This document shows, one piece after another, positions 1 to 8,523 of a stretch of 29,254 bases of DNA. Source of the DNA: a virus; IMG/VR virus record IMGVR_UViG_3300035698_000213, positions 1 to 29,254 of that record; one strand, written 5' to 3'. The translations under genes and the position numbers were made by a program. Position 1 is the stretch's first letter; each line of letters starts with the position of its first letter. The notes under the pieces are model-generated. The model did not search any database. It had not been told where the DNA came from and saw only the letters and a program-made list of their open reading frames with translations.

Positions 1-99
1 ATGTATGCGAAGCCGCGCAAATAAAAATGCGTGTCCATTTTAAATTGTGTTATCGTTTTTGTTATCGTTTTGTTATTTATCCATTAATGACACATTGAC
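1..99. other. Leader upstream of the small terminase; possible 3' end of an earlier gene
   Basis: No complete gene lies here. Frame 1 is open from base 1 to a TAA at 22-24 and could be the last codons of a gene that begins outside the window, but this is too short to judge. The remainder is A/T-rich and holds the tandem repeat listed separately. In lambda-like phages the packaging (cos) site lies next to the small-terminase gene, so this stretch is a reasonable place to look for one. That is inference from position only. Confidence 0.3.
49..81. repeat. Tandem GTTATCGTTTT repeat upstream of the small terminase
   Basis: Two copies of GTTATCGTTTT (starting at 49 and 61) are followed by a third, degenerate copy GTTATTTATC (72-81). 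The period is 11-12 bp, about one helical turn, so a protein bound to each copy would sit on the same DNA face. The array ends 18 bp before the small-terminase start codon. It could be a set of terminase-binding sites or an operator; the sequence does not decide. Confidence 0.5.
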
Positions 100-672
100 A
101 TGAAACGATCCGATTTTGCAAAACTTTGTGGCGTCACGCCGGCATATTTGGCCAACTATGTTCGCCGCGGAAAAATCATTGTTGATGGAAAAGATGTTGA
201 CATTTCAAATCCAACCAATGCGGAATTTTTAGCCAAGCGGACCGACGGAACCGCACCGGATCCGAAGGACCAAATCAAATTGGAGTTGGAAGAAGAATTG
301 ACACCGGCACAAAAGAAGGATGTCAAACGCCGGAAGACCGATGACCAACGGAAGATCATCGCCACGTTGGAAAAATTGGAAGCCGAAGCGAAGTTGAAAA
401 AAATGCAAGCGGCCAAACTTAGTGGTGAAGCCATTCCACTTGACGTGACATTGGAAGTGATCCAACAATTTGGTCAATCTTTTTTGACGGCGTTCCGTGA
501 CTATTGTGAAAACTTTGCCATGGATATGTCACACAAATCACGTTGGACAAATGAACAATTGGCGGATTCACGTGGAAAAATTATTGATGGAATGAACACA
601 TCCATGAAGAATGCACAAATAATTGCCAAGGCAGACATTGACAAGTTGGCGGAATCTTTTAAAAATAAATAA
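100..672 (+). CDS. Phage terminase small subunit (Nu1-like)
   Basis: Probable DNA-recognition subunit of the packaging motor, 190 residues. Residues 1 to about 45 look like a short winged helix-turn-helix of the Nu1/MerR kind (it starts MKRSDFAKLCGVTPAYLANY, followed by a basic wing). Residues about 55-110 are very rich in Lys and Glu and predict a long helix or coiled coil, as expected for oligomerisation. The C-terminal third would contact the large subunit. The gene is followed directly by the GpA-type large subunit (stop 670-672, next ATG at 673), which is the main support for the call. The match rests on architecture and position, because small terminases diverge quickly. Confidence 0.75.
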   Translation: MKRSDFAKLCGVTPAYLANYVRRGKIIVDGKDVDISNPTNAEFLAKRTDGTAPDPKDQIKLELEEELTPAQKKDVKRRKTDDQRKIIATLEKLEAEAKLKKMQAAKLSGEAIPLDVTLEVIQQFGQSFLTAFRDYCENFAMDMSHKSRWTNEQLADSRGKIIDGMNTSMKNAQIIAKADIDKLAESFKNK

Positions 673-2739
673 ATGACGGATTTTGATTTGGAAAGAATTG
701 CCGAAGCGTTATCAATCGCCGGAACATCATCACAATTGTCACGCATCCGGCCGTCGGATTGGGCGGAACAACGTCGAATGATGACACCGGACGTGTCAAC
801 CATATCCGGAAAATTCAAATATTACAATTCACCATATCTTCGCGACATCGTTGATTTCTTTTCACCGGATTCACCACACCAAGTTGGCGCATTCATGAAG
901 GGTTCGCAGATTGGAAACACACGTGGAGTGATTGAAAATGCGATTGGTTGGATCGTTGAAAACCAACCATCCAATGTTTTGTATTTAGTCGGCCATTCCG
1001 AATTGGTGAATCCATCCATGATGAACATCGACCGGATGATTGATGCCACGGAAATTCGCCATTTGATCCGGTCCACAACACAACGTTTGCGCAAAACAAA
1101 GTCCGGTGACACCGACAAGATGAAGGAATTTCCAAATGGATATTTGAAATTGGGCCATGTCAACCACAAGTCATTGCGGAATGAATCATTTCAATATGGA
1201 TTCATTGATGATTATGAAGCAATGAAAGGTGCGACCGATGCGGCCGGTGACACCGAATCATTGATTCTTCATCGGTTCGCTGGTTATGCCAAGAAACGAA
1301 AGGTCATGTTCATGTCATCGCCGGAATTAAAAAACAATTCAAACATTGAACCAATTTTTTTGAAAGGTGATCAAAGATATTGGCACGTGCCGTGTCCGAA
1401 TTGCAATGAATTTATTGTGTGGAAATGGGAGGTTGAAGAAGATAAAAAGAAAATTGGCGGCATCGTTTATGAATTGAAAGATGGTTTGTTGATTCCGGAT
1501 TCGGTTGGTTATCAATGCCAAAAGTGTCAACACATATTTGATGACCGGAACAAAATGGAAATGTTGAATGATGGCAAGTTTATTCCAACGGCCACACCAT
1601 CACGTGAAGGATATGTTTCATGGCATGTGTCCGCACTTTATGCGCCGGCGTTCATGTACGGTTGGACGCATTATGTCCGCGAATATTTGGAAGCGTTTCC
1701 GGTTGGTGGACAAGAAGTTGAAGCCAAGGCCAAAACATTTTTCAATCTTGGAATGGGTTTGACATATGAAGAAAAGACAGAGGCACCAAGCGGTTCACAA
1801 TTACAATTGAACATCCGGAAATACTCCATTGGTGTTGGTCCGGAACGGATGTCCATGAAGGATGGAAACGGTCGGATCTTGTTGTTGTCCATCGCGGTGG
1901 ATTTGAATGGCGTGGTGGATGATTGCCGGTTGGATTGGGAGGTTGTCGCACACACGGAATCCGGATCCACATATTCAGTCAACCACGGATCCATTGGCAC
2001 ATTCATTCCACGTGAAGGAACACGGAAGAAAAAAACGGACCGTGACCGGTGGACATATAAACACAACACACAACGGTCCGTGTGGCCGGTGTTGGATGAA
2101 ATCATTGGAATGAAATATGAAATTGAAACCGAAGGTGGAGGCGTGAAGATCATGCGGATATTTTGTGGCGCAATGGATGTTGGACATTATGATGACCACG
2201 CGTGGCCATATATAGATTCACGAAAACAATTTGCGTGGTTTGGATTGAAAGGTGAAGGCACCACGGACAACACAAACATCCGGACAAAACATTTGGCGGT
2301 GGAACACAATCTTTCATATTATAAAATTGGAAAGACACGCGCCAATCTTTTCATTGTGAATGTGAATTTGGTGAAAGATGATTTGGCCGCACGGATGCGT
2401 TTGGAATATGATCCAAACATTCAGAATCAACAACCGGCCGGTTTCTTGAATTATCCGGAACCATCGGATGGAAAGTATTTGTTTGACAATTATTTTATTC
2501 ACTTTGAAGCGGAACACCGTGTGAATGAAAGACGTGGTGACGGAAAGGTGATTGGAACCAAATGGAAAAAAAAGAAGTCCACCGCGCAAAATCACTTCTT
2601 TGATATTTCAGTTTATACAATGACCGTCCGTGAAATTTGGGTGGATAAGATCATGAAAGAAGCCGGATTGAAAACACCAACTTGGTCGGATTATTGTGAT
2701 TATATTTTGCGCCGCGGACAATGGAAGAAAAAAAGATAA
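673..2739 (+). CDS. Phage terminase large subunit, GpA family
   Basis: ATP-driven packaging motor and nuclease that cuts concatemeric DNA and pumps it through the portal. At 688 residues it has normal GpA length. The deviant Walker A is KGSQIGNTR at 76-84: the usual QVGKT lysine is replaced by Asn, but a Lys sits at the front of the motif, as in lambda gpA (KSARVGYSK). A Walker B-like stretch YGFIDDYE lies near 175-182. A four-cysteine zinc-ribbon signature is at Cys241/Cys244 and Cys282/Cys285, typical of GpA proteins. The C-terminal half should hold the nuclease domain; I did not assign its metal ligands. It is translated directly after the small subunit. The family call is firm. Confidence 0.92.
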   Translation: MTDFDLERIAEALSIAGTSSQLSRIRPSDWAEQRRMMTPDVSTISGKFKYYNSPYLRDIVDFFSPDSPHQVGAFMKGSQIGNTRGVIENAIGWIVENQPSNVLYLVGHSELVNPSMMNIDRMIDATEIRHLIRSTTQRLRKTKSGDTDKMKEFPNGYLKLGHVNHKSLRNESFQYGFIDDYEAMKGATDAAGDTESLILHRFAGYAKKRKVMFMSSPELKNNSNIEPIFLKGDQRYWHVPCPNCNEFIVWKWEVEEDKKKIGGIVYELKDGLLIPDSVGYQCQKCQHIFDDRNKMEMLNDGKFIPTATPSREGYVSWHVSALYAPAFMYGWTHYVREYLEAFPVGGQEVEAKAKTFFNLGMGLTYEEKTEAPSGSQLQLNIRKYSIGVGPERMSMKDGNGRILLLSIAVDLNGVVDDCRLDWEVVAHTESGSTYSVNHGSIGTFIPREGTRKKKTDRDRWTYKHNTQRSVWPVLDEIIGMKYEIETEGGGVKIMRIFCGAMDVGHYDDHAWPYIDSRKQFAWFGLKGEGTTDNTNIRTKHLAVEHNLSYYKIGKTRANLFIVNVNLVKDDLAARMRLEYDPNIQNQQPAGFLNYPEPSDGKYLFDNYFIHFEAEHRVNERRGDGKVIGTKWKKKKSTAQNHFFDISVYTMTVREIWVDKIMKEAGLKTPTWSDYCDYILRRGQWKKKR

Positions 2740-2764
2740 ATTTTAAATCATAAATAAAAATAGA

Positions 2765-3481
2765 ATGAAGATGAAAATTGGCGTGGTGATGCCACACCGG
2801 AATGATCGTGACATGTTTTTACCACAATTCCACAAGTGTTTGGAACATCAAACATTGAAACCGGACGTTGTTGAAATAATTGATTGGCCGGCGAAGTCCG
2901 AAGCGGTGGACATCACACCAAGATATCGTGACGGATATGAACGCATGCGTGGAAAAGGTTTGGACGTGATATTTTTCATGGAAATTGATGACTATTATGC
3001 GCCGGATTATTTGGAAAAGATGTGTGCCGGTTGGCATCGCCATCATCGACCGGCGGTGTTTGGTACGAATTACACAATTTATTATCATTTGCACATCAAG
3101 AAATATTTCATCTTTGAACACTTCCGGCGTTCATCAATGATGTCAACAATGTTGATTCCGGATCTTGAAATAAATTGGCCAAGCGATGAAGATCCATATG
3201 CAGATTTGCACGTGTGGAAACAATTCAAAGATCAAGCGTTGAAAGATAAAGTGAACAACGGTGCGTGGATGACATTCAAGCCGGACCACCATTTGTGTGT
3301 TGGAATCAAACATGGCATTGGAATGTGTGGTGGTCGGATGCATATTGATCATCTATATAAATATAAACACATGGATTCGGACGTGGCATTTCTTTCATCC
3401 ATCGTGGATCCGGAATCAATGAAGTTTTATCAATCACTTGAAATGGATCATTTTTTGGACACCGGTGGTTCCATTAAATAG
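2765..3481 (+). CDS. GT-A-like glycosyltransferase (family 2-like)
   Basis: Predicted nucleotide-sugar-dependent glycosyltransferase, 238 residues. The N-terminus (MKIGVVMPHRND, then a Gln-Thr-Leu-Lys-Pro stretch) resembles the first Rossmann-like strand of GT2 enzymes. FFMEIDDYYAPDYLEKM near 70-86 matches the DxD-type metal and sugar-nucleotide site and the following helix. No membrane segment is visible, so it should be cytoplasmic. It lies between the large terminase and a promoter, at the end of the packaging unit. Acceptor is unknown: phage DNA bases, a virion protein or host envelope sugars are all possible. The fold is reasonably supported; the substrate is not. Confidence 0.7.
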   Translation: MKMKIGVVMPHRNDRDMFLPQFHKCLEHQTLKPDVVEIIDWPAKSEAVDITPRYRDGYERMRGKGLDVIFFMEIDDYYAPDYLEKMCAGWHRHHRPAVFGTNYTIYYHLHIKKYFIFEHFRRSSMMSTMLIPDLEINWPSDEDPYADLHVWKQFKDQALKDKVNNGAWMTFKPDHHLCVGIKHGIGMCGGRMHIDHLYKYKHMDSDVAFLSSIVDPESMKFYQSLEMDHFLDTGGSIK

Positions 3482-3534
3482 TTCCATCAATGATGGAAAA
3501 TATTTTTGAATGGAAAGGGTTGTGTCTATTTTCG
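3482..3534 (+). promoter_or_regulatory. Promoter 1 with 17-bp palindrome, upstream of the tail block
   Basis: A perfect palindrome TTCCATCAATGATGGAA lies at 3482-3498. A TTTTTG -33-like element ends at 3508, and TATTTTCG at 3527-3534 differs by one base from the Bacteroidota -7 consensus TAnnTTTG. Exactly 28 nt separate the TGATGGAA half of the palindrome from the -7 element, as at the other two copies (16576 and 28328). Transcription would start near 3540, giving roughly a 50-nt leader before the sheath gene at 3589. Confidence 0.65.
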
Positions 3535-3588
3535 TGACCACTTTGGAAGTCGGACAATTAGACGCAATGAAATAAAAAAATTCAAGAA

Positions 3589-5103
3589 ATGAGTGACGCC
3601 GTTGGTTTAGAAAGAATATCCAAAATTGTTGGATATAAAATAGTTAAGGCGAATTTTTCAAACAACACGCCAAATTTGCCACAACGCATTGCCATTCTTG
3701 GTGAAGCGAACAATGCAAATCAATCCGGATTGTCAGTTGTTCCGGAACAAATCACAAGCGCAAAAGAAGCCGGTGACACATATGGTTTTGGTTCACCAAT
3801 TCACATCATGGCGCGGATCCTTTTTCCGATTTCGGGCGGAGGCATTGGCGGCATTCCGGTTTGGATTTATCCACAATTAGAAGCGGCCGGTGCAACTTCA
3901 AAGTCATTTGACGTGACACCGACCGGAACGGCCACCGGCAATGGCACGCATTATTTGAAGATCGCCGGACGTGACAATGTTGATGGTGAATATTATGCCG
4001 TGACAATTGCAGACGGTGACACCACCGCGGACATCACCGCGAAATTGGCGGATGCCGTCAACAATGTGAGTGGATCACCAATGTCCGCGGATGATTTCAC
4101 ATATGAAGTTCGATTGGAATCAAAATGGAATGGATTGACCGCAAACGGTTTGTCCGCATCGGTTGACACAACCGAAGCGTCCGACATTGGAATAACATGG
4201 ACAGTCGAAGATCGCGGTGACGGTGCCGGAACACCATCGATTTCCGCCGCACTGAATTTATTTGGAACGAATTGGAACACGATTGTCATCAATTCATATG
4301 GCGTTCACAACGCCACGTTGGACACATTGGAATCATTCAATGGTGTTGCGGATCCAATCAATCCAACCGGAAGGTATCACGGTGAAATCATGCGTCCATT
4401 CATCGCATTAACCGGAACCACGGAAGATGATCCAAGCGCGGAAACAGAATTGCGCAAAACGGCAATGACAATTGCATTGTGCGTCGCACCGGCGTCAAAC
4501 GGTCTTCCAATGGAAGCGGCCGTGAACGTTGCAAGATTATTTGGAAGAATTGCACAAGACAATCCACATCTTGACATTCAAGATCAACAATATCCGGACA
4601 TGCCGGTTCCATCGGATGGTGACATTGGTTCAATGGCGGCATATGGAAACCGTGATTTGTTTGTTGGCAAAGGTTGTTCAACCGTTGAATTGGTTGCCGG
4701 AAAATATAAAGTTGTGGATTTTGTCACATCATATCATCCGGACGGCGAATTGCCACCGCAATTCAGATATGCAAGAAATTTGAACATCGATTGGAATATT
4801 CGATATAGATATTATTTATTGGAGTTGGCAAACGTGGTTGGAAAAGCCATTGCGAATGACGGTGACACCGTTTCCGCAACCAACGTGATCAAACCAAAGG
4901 GTTGGAAATCTGTTGTGTCAAAATTGGCCGCGGATTTGGCAGATGATGCCGTGATTGCGGATGCCGCATTTATGCAAGATTCAATTGAAGTTTCGATTTC
5001 GGACACCAATCCGGATCGATTGAACACAACATTTTCATATAAAAGAACCGGAACGGCACGGATCAGTTCGACCAATGCAAAAGCCGGTTTTAATTTAGGA
5101 TAA
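3589..5103 (+). CDS. Contractile tail sheath protein (Mu gpL-like)
   Basis: Main sheath subunit that surrounds the tail tube and contracts to drive injection; 504 residues, the usual size. The middle (about 105-215) is a beta-rich, Thr/Asp/Gly-rich outer domain. The C-terminal half carries the polymerising core, with the late segments RNLNIDWNIRYRYY (about 395-408) and the closing beta strand near 480-500 typical of sheath proteins that exchange strands with neighbours. It is followed at once by the tube gene, the near-invariant sheath-tube order of Mu-like myophages. It is the first gene after promoter 1. Confidence 0.87.
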   Translation: MSDAVGLERISKIVGYKIVKANFSNNTPNLPQRIAILGEANNANQSGLSVVPEQITSAKEAGDTYGFGSPIHIMARILFPISGGGIGGIPVWIYPQLEAAGATSKSFDVTPTGTATGNGTHYLKIAGRDNVDGEYYAVTIADGDTTADITAKLADAVNNVSGSPMSADDFTYEVRLESKWNGLTANGLSASVDTTEASDIGITWTVEDRGDGAGTPSISAALNLFGTNWNTIVINSYGVHNATLDTLESFNGVADPINPTGRYHGEIMRPFIALTGTTEDDPSAETELRKTAMTIALCVAPASNGLPMEAAVNVARLFGRIAQDNPHLDIQDQQYPDMPVPSDGDIGSMAAYGNRDLFVGKGCSTVELVAGKYKVVDFVTSYHPDGELPPQFRYARNLNIDWNIRYRYYLLELANVVGKAIANDGDTVSATNVIKPKGWKSVVSKLAADLADDAVIADAAFMQDSIEVSISDTNPDRLNTTFSYKRTGTARISSTNAKAGFNLG

Positions 5104-5119
5104 ACAAAAAACACAAATC

Positions 5120-5524
5120 ATGAACGTTGGCGGCGATATTTTAGAAATTACATGTAATCATCCAACACTTGGATCATTCGTATTTCATCCGGTTGCAAAT
5201 TCGGATTTCAGTTTGGACACCGGTGGCATCCGTGGAAACGATGATGCGGACATGGTGACCGGATCCGGTCAAAACATTAAACAAATGAACAACAAACGTT
5301 GGTCATTTGAAGGTCCGTTGGCGTGGGATGCAAACACACGTGAAGATTTGGAAACATTGGAATCAATGGGTGCGGATGCGGTCGATGGTGATTGGACGTT
5401 TTCATTGGCGAATGGTTCAATTTATCAAGGTTCCGGAAGTCCGGTTGGCGATATTGTTGGCAATACGAACACCGCACAAATTCCGGTCAAATTATCCGGA
5501 GGTGGAAAACTTAAAAAGCAATAA
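5120..5524 (+). CDS. Tail tube protein (Mu gpM-like)
   Basis: Predicted subunit of the inner tail tube, 134 residues. The sequence is beta-rich, opening with a short strand and the segment TCNHPTLGSFVFHPVANSDF, followed by a Gly/Asp-rich loop and the phrase NKRWSFEGPLAWD, a layout seen in tube proteins of contractile tails. It ends in a basic GGGKLKKQ tail. The main support is its size and its place between the sheath and the tail-assembly chaperone. Confidence 0.75.
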   Translation: MNVGGDILEITCNHPTLGSFVFHPVANSDFSLDTGGIRGNDDADMVTGSGQNIKQMNNKRWSFEGPLAWDANTREDLETLESMGADAVDGDWTFSLANGSIYQGSGSPVGDIVGNTNTAQIPVKLSGGGKLKKQ

Positions 5525-5555
5525 ATCAAATATTAATCTTTTAAACCTTTAACAC

Positions 5556-5960
5556 ATGGCCGTTGAAAAAGTGAACGCGAACACCGCGCGAAAGGATATT
5601 GAATCATGGTTGGATTCAAAGAAAATGCGTGCGTCAAGACGTGAAAAACGTGAAGCACAAAGTGAAGATCTAATTGCCGCCGTCCAAGAAGGCGTTTTGG
5701 CATATGATGACAAGACACATGAATTGAATCACACGTTGATCAATCCACCGGAAGATGGATTGGTGAAGGAAATGAAATATAAACACCGCGTCCGTCCAAT
5801 TGACGTGGAACCATATTTGAAAGGAGTTCAACCAACCGATGCAGATGGACGCGTTCGCGCGTGGATCCAAGCGTTGACCGGACAACCAATGAACGTTGTT
5901 CGCAAACTTGACACGGAAGATTATAGTTTGGCACAATCCATTGCCCTTTTTTTCCAATAG
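5556..5960 (+). CDS. Tail-assembly chaperone, short (non-frameshifted) product
   Basis: Predicted chaperone that coats the tape measure during tail assembly, like lambda gpG, P2 gpE and Mu gp41. The unshifted product is 134 residues, highly charged (many Lys, Glu and Arg in the first 45 residues) and ends SIALFFQ. A slippery T TTT TTC heptamer lies five to seven codons from the stop, so part of the ribosomes should shift into the -1 frame and make a longer protein (see 5556-6133). Placement between tube and tape measure fits the family exactly. No sequence-level family match is claimed beyond this organisation. Confidence 0.75.
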   Translation: MAVEKVNANTARKDIESWLDSKKMRASRREKREAQSEDLIAAVQEGVLAYDDKTHELNHTLINPPEDGLVKEMKYKHRVRPIDVEPYLKGVQPTDADGRVRAWIQALTGQPMNVVRKLDTEDYSLAQSIALFFQ

Positions 5961-6133
5961 TCAGTCACACAACGGAAAGCATCGATAACATGATAAAAAG
6001 TGTTATCCGCACTTACAATTGGACACCGGATGTGATTGATCTTCTTTTTTATGATGACATTGATCATCACGGTTTGATATATTGGCACAATGACGCCAAA
6101 GAAATTGAAAAGAAATTAAAAGAAGATAAATAA
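5556..6133 (+). CDS. Tail-assembly chaperone, -1 frameshift fusion (G-GT type)
   Basis: If ribosomes slip back one base on TTTTTTC at 5948-5954, translation continues from 5954 with no stop until TAA at 6131-6133. This adds 59 residues to the first 133, for a 192-residue product. The extension contains the small frame that could otherwise start alone at ATG 5990 (47 residues, MIKSVIRTYNWTPDVIDLLF...). That the -1 frame stays open from the slip site straight into this small ORF, and stops just before the tape-measure start at 6135, is strong support for the lambda G/GT-like arrangement. Confidence 0.72.
5948..6007 (+). promoter_or_regulatory. Programmed -1 frameshift signal: slippery heptamer plus hairpin
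   Basis: In the chaperone frame the bases read CTT TTT TTC, giving the perfect X XXY YYZ heptamer T TTT TTC at 5948-5954. Both tRNAs can re-pair after a one-base backward slip. Downstream, GATAACA (5984-5990) and TGTTATC (6001-6007) form a perfect 7-bp stem with a 10-nt loop. The hairpin begins 29 nt after the heptamer, farther than a classical stimulator, so its role is uncertain. The heptamer itself is convincing. Confidence 0.75.
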
Positions 6134-6134
6134 A

Positions 6135-8063
6135 ATGTCCGCCGCCGGTTTCATCGTTCCAACTACATTCACCGCCGTTGATATGTTCACGCCAAAAGTT
6201 GTCGGCATGACCAACACAACGTCCACGTTTGCCGCAAAAGCATCCGTGAACATCGCGCGTGTTGATCGTGCGTTTACAAGAATGACACCGGCCATTTCTT
6301 CCGGCACACGGCAAATCTTGCAAATGGCAAAAGCGGCCATTGGTATTGGTGCCATCATTGGAACATTCCAATTGGTGACATCATCAATCAAAGATTATGA
6401 ATCCGCACTTGATTCCGCACAAGCCATCACCGGAACATCCAATGCGGAATTTGCATTGTTTCAAACACAAATTGAAGACGTTGCGACATCCACAAAGAAG
6501 TCCGCAATTGATGTGGCCAAAGGTTTTGAAATCGTTGGATCACAACAACCGGAATTGTTGAAGAATGCGGCGGCACTTGGTGTTGTCACCGATGCGGCAA
6601 TAACATTGTCCAAGGCATCACGCGATGATTTGTCCGTTTCCGCGGCATCATTGACCGGTGTGATGAATCAATTTGATCTTGGTGCGGACCAAGCGGCACG
6701 GACCATGAATGTCTTGGCGGCCGGTTCCGTTGTCGGATCTGCAAACATCACACAAGTTGGTGAATCAATGAAAAACTTTGGTGCGGTTGCATCCGGTGCA
6801 AATATCACATTGGAACAATCCGTTGGTTTGGTTGAAACGGTTGGAAAATTTATGTTGGTTGGCGCGGAGGCCGGAACCAAATTGCGTGGATCCGTTTTGA
6901 AATTACAACAAGCCGGATTAGGATATGCCAACGGCCAATTTGAAATCAATTCCGCATTAGAAGAAGCGCGTGCAAAATTTGAAAGTTTAGCCACGGCCAA
7001 ACAAAAAGATGCGTTTTTGTCCAAGACATTTGGATTGGAAAATATATCCACCGGAAAAATATTATTGAACAACATTGGATTGTTCCAAGAATTGACCGCC
7101 GGCGTCACCGGAACGGACACGGCATATGTCCAAGCGGCACAAAACACATCCAATCTTTCAACCAAGTTGGATGAATTGAAGGCACGGTTTGTCAACATCA
7201 TTGTGGCAAGTGACAACACATCCGCCGGATTGGCCGGTGTTTCTGCAATCGTTGTGTTTTTGACGGATAATTTGGACACCGTGATTTCCGTTGGTGTTGC
7301 ATTCATCGGAACATGGTTGGCAATCAAAGCGGTGTTGATGATTTCAAAAGCCGCATTATTTGCATACAATGTCGCACTTGGAATTTCCACCGTGATTCAA
7401 AACAAAAACTTGTTTGCACTTCGCGCCAATGCGATTGCAATGAAAACCGTTGCCATTGCCACCAAAGTCATCACGGCGGCGCAATGGTTATGGAATGCCG
7501 CAATGATGGCGAATCCAATTGGTTTGATCATTCTTGCAATTGCCGCATTGGCCGCCGCAATTTATTTCATTGTGGATGGTTGGAATGAATGGGGTGCATC
7601 CATTGCATTCATTGCGTCAATTCTTGGTGGACCATTCTTGGCGGTGATCATGACCGTTGTTGGAATCATCATGTCGGTCCGAAGGAATTGGCAAATGTTG
7701 ACCGATGCATTCACCAATGGTGGATTTGTTGAAGGGATCAAGGCAATTGGAAAAGTGTTGTTGGATGTGGTGTTGATGCCAATGCAACAAATCATGGAAA
7801 TGATTGCCAAGTTGACCGGCGCAAATTGGGCGGCGGAGTTTGCCAACAACATTGAAGACTTCCGGAAAGATCTTGGATTGAATACAGAAACGGAAGAAAC
7901 CGCATCCGCGGCCAATCCAAAACAAGCCGAACAAGAAGGAATGGCGAACGCCATCAACACGAACAACGCAAATGTGACCATCGACAACAAATCCGGATTG
8001 GATGCATCCACGGATAATGAAGACATTGTGAATATTCACACAACACCATCATTCGCACTTTGA
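6135..8063 (+). CDS. Tail tape measure protein
   Basis: Sets tail length and is ejected with the DNA. It has 642 residues, short for the family; at about 0.15 nm per residue this suggests a tail near 95-100 nm. Residues about 100-350 resemble the TP901-type tape-measure core: helical, Ala-rich, with segments such as FEIVGSQQPELLKNAAALGV and MKNFGAVASGANITLEQSVG. Two hydrophobic zones follow, at about 365-400 and 455-515 (PIGLIILAIAALAAAIYFIV among them), which may help membrane passage. The C-terminus is Asn/Asp-rich and less ordered. It starts two bases after the chaperone fusion stop. Confidence 0.88.
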   Translation: MSAAGFIVPTTFTAVDMFTPKVVGMTNTTSTFAAKASVNIARVDRAFTRMTPAISSGTRQILQMAKAAIGIGAIIGTFQLVTSSIKDYESALDSAQAITGTSNAEFALFQTQIEDVATSTKKSAIDVAKGFEIVGSQQPELLKNAAALGVVTDAAITLSKASRDDLSVSAASLTGVMNQFDLGADQAARTMNVLAAGSVVGSANITQVGESMKNFGAVASGANITLEQSVGLVETVGKFMLVGAEAGTKLRGSVLKLQQAGLGYANGQFEINSALEEARAKFESLATAKQKDAFLSKTFGLENISTGKILLNNIGLFQELTAGVTGTDTAYVQAAQNTSNLSTKLDELKARFVNIIVASDNTSAGLAGVSAIVVFLTDNLDTVISVGVAFIGTWLAIKAVLMISKAALFAYNVALGISTVIQNKNLFALRANAIAMKTVAIATKVITAAQWLWNAAMMANPIGLIILAIAALAAAIYFIVDGWNEWGASIAFIASILGGPFLAVIMTVVGIIMSVRRNWQMLTDAFTNGGFVEGIKAIGKVLLDVVLMPMQQIMEMIAKLTGANWAAEFANNIEDFRKDLGLNTETEETASAANPKQAEQEGMANAINTNNANVTIDNKSGLDASTDNEDIVNIHTTPSFAL

Positions 8064-8064
8064 C

Positions 8065-8523
8065 ATGGATTTGAAATTGAAAGATGAAGGAAACGGCGGT
8101 GAAGTCATATATGAAGATTTTGATTTGACCACAATCTTTGGTCTTGGAAATTTGATTTATTTGGCATTATTCGGTGGCAACAATGGCCATGTCACACCAA
8201 GTGTCCGCGCGAAGAATGATCAAGCGTTTGATTTTTGGGCCAATTCATTTCTTCCGGCCGGACAACAATTCAATTCACGAACGGAACACACCATTTCCAA
8301 TGTCGCATTGAATAGTCAAGGCCGCGCGGAAATCGAAAAGTCCGCCAAAAAAGATCTTGAATTTTTATCCGAATTTGCGGACGTGTCCGTGGTGGTGATC
8401 ATTGAAGATGAAAAAAAATGTTCCATCAATGTCCAAATCGATCAACCGGACAATTTGGAAAATCCAACATTCCGTTTCATTTGGGATGCGTCATCAAGTG
8501 AATTAATATCCGAAGAAATATGA
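8065..8523 (+). CDS. Baseplate protein, Mu gp46-like
   Basis: Small baseplate wedge-associated protein, 152 residues. It begins MDLKLKDEGNGGEVIYEDFDL, reads FGGNNGH and then has the Phe/Trp pair of FDFWANSFLP near 50-60, features I associate with the Mu gp46 family. A helix with SAKKDLEFLSEFADVSVVV follows, and the C-terminal strands read like the gp25-like wedge fold. The next gene, baseplate J (gp47-like), starts inside its stop codon (ATGA at 8520), as in Mu-type phages where gp46 and gp47 are adjacent. Confidence 0.7.
   Translation: MDLKLKDEGNGGEVIYEDFDLTTIFGLGNLIYLALFGGNNGHVTPSVRAKNDQAFDFWANSFLPAGQQFNSRTEHTISNVALNSQGRAEIEKSAKKDLEFLSEFADVSVVVIIEDEKKCSINVQIDQPDNLENPTFRFIWDASSSELISEEI

Noticed and set aside
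5990-6133. Independent 47-residue gene starting at 5990
   Set aside because: The -1 frame is open from the slippery site into this frame, so I treat it as the frameshift extension; an independent start cannot be excluded.
6668-7390. 240-residue minus-strand open frame inside the tape measure gene
   Set aside because: It is a shadow of the tape measure. The skewed codon use of this phage leaves long open frames on the other strand; the translation has no recognisable family.
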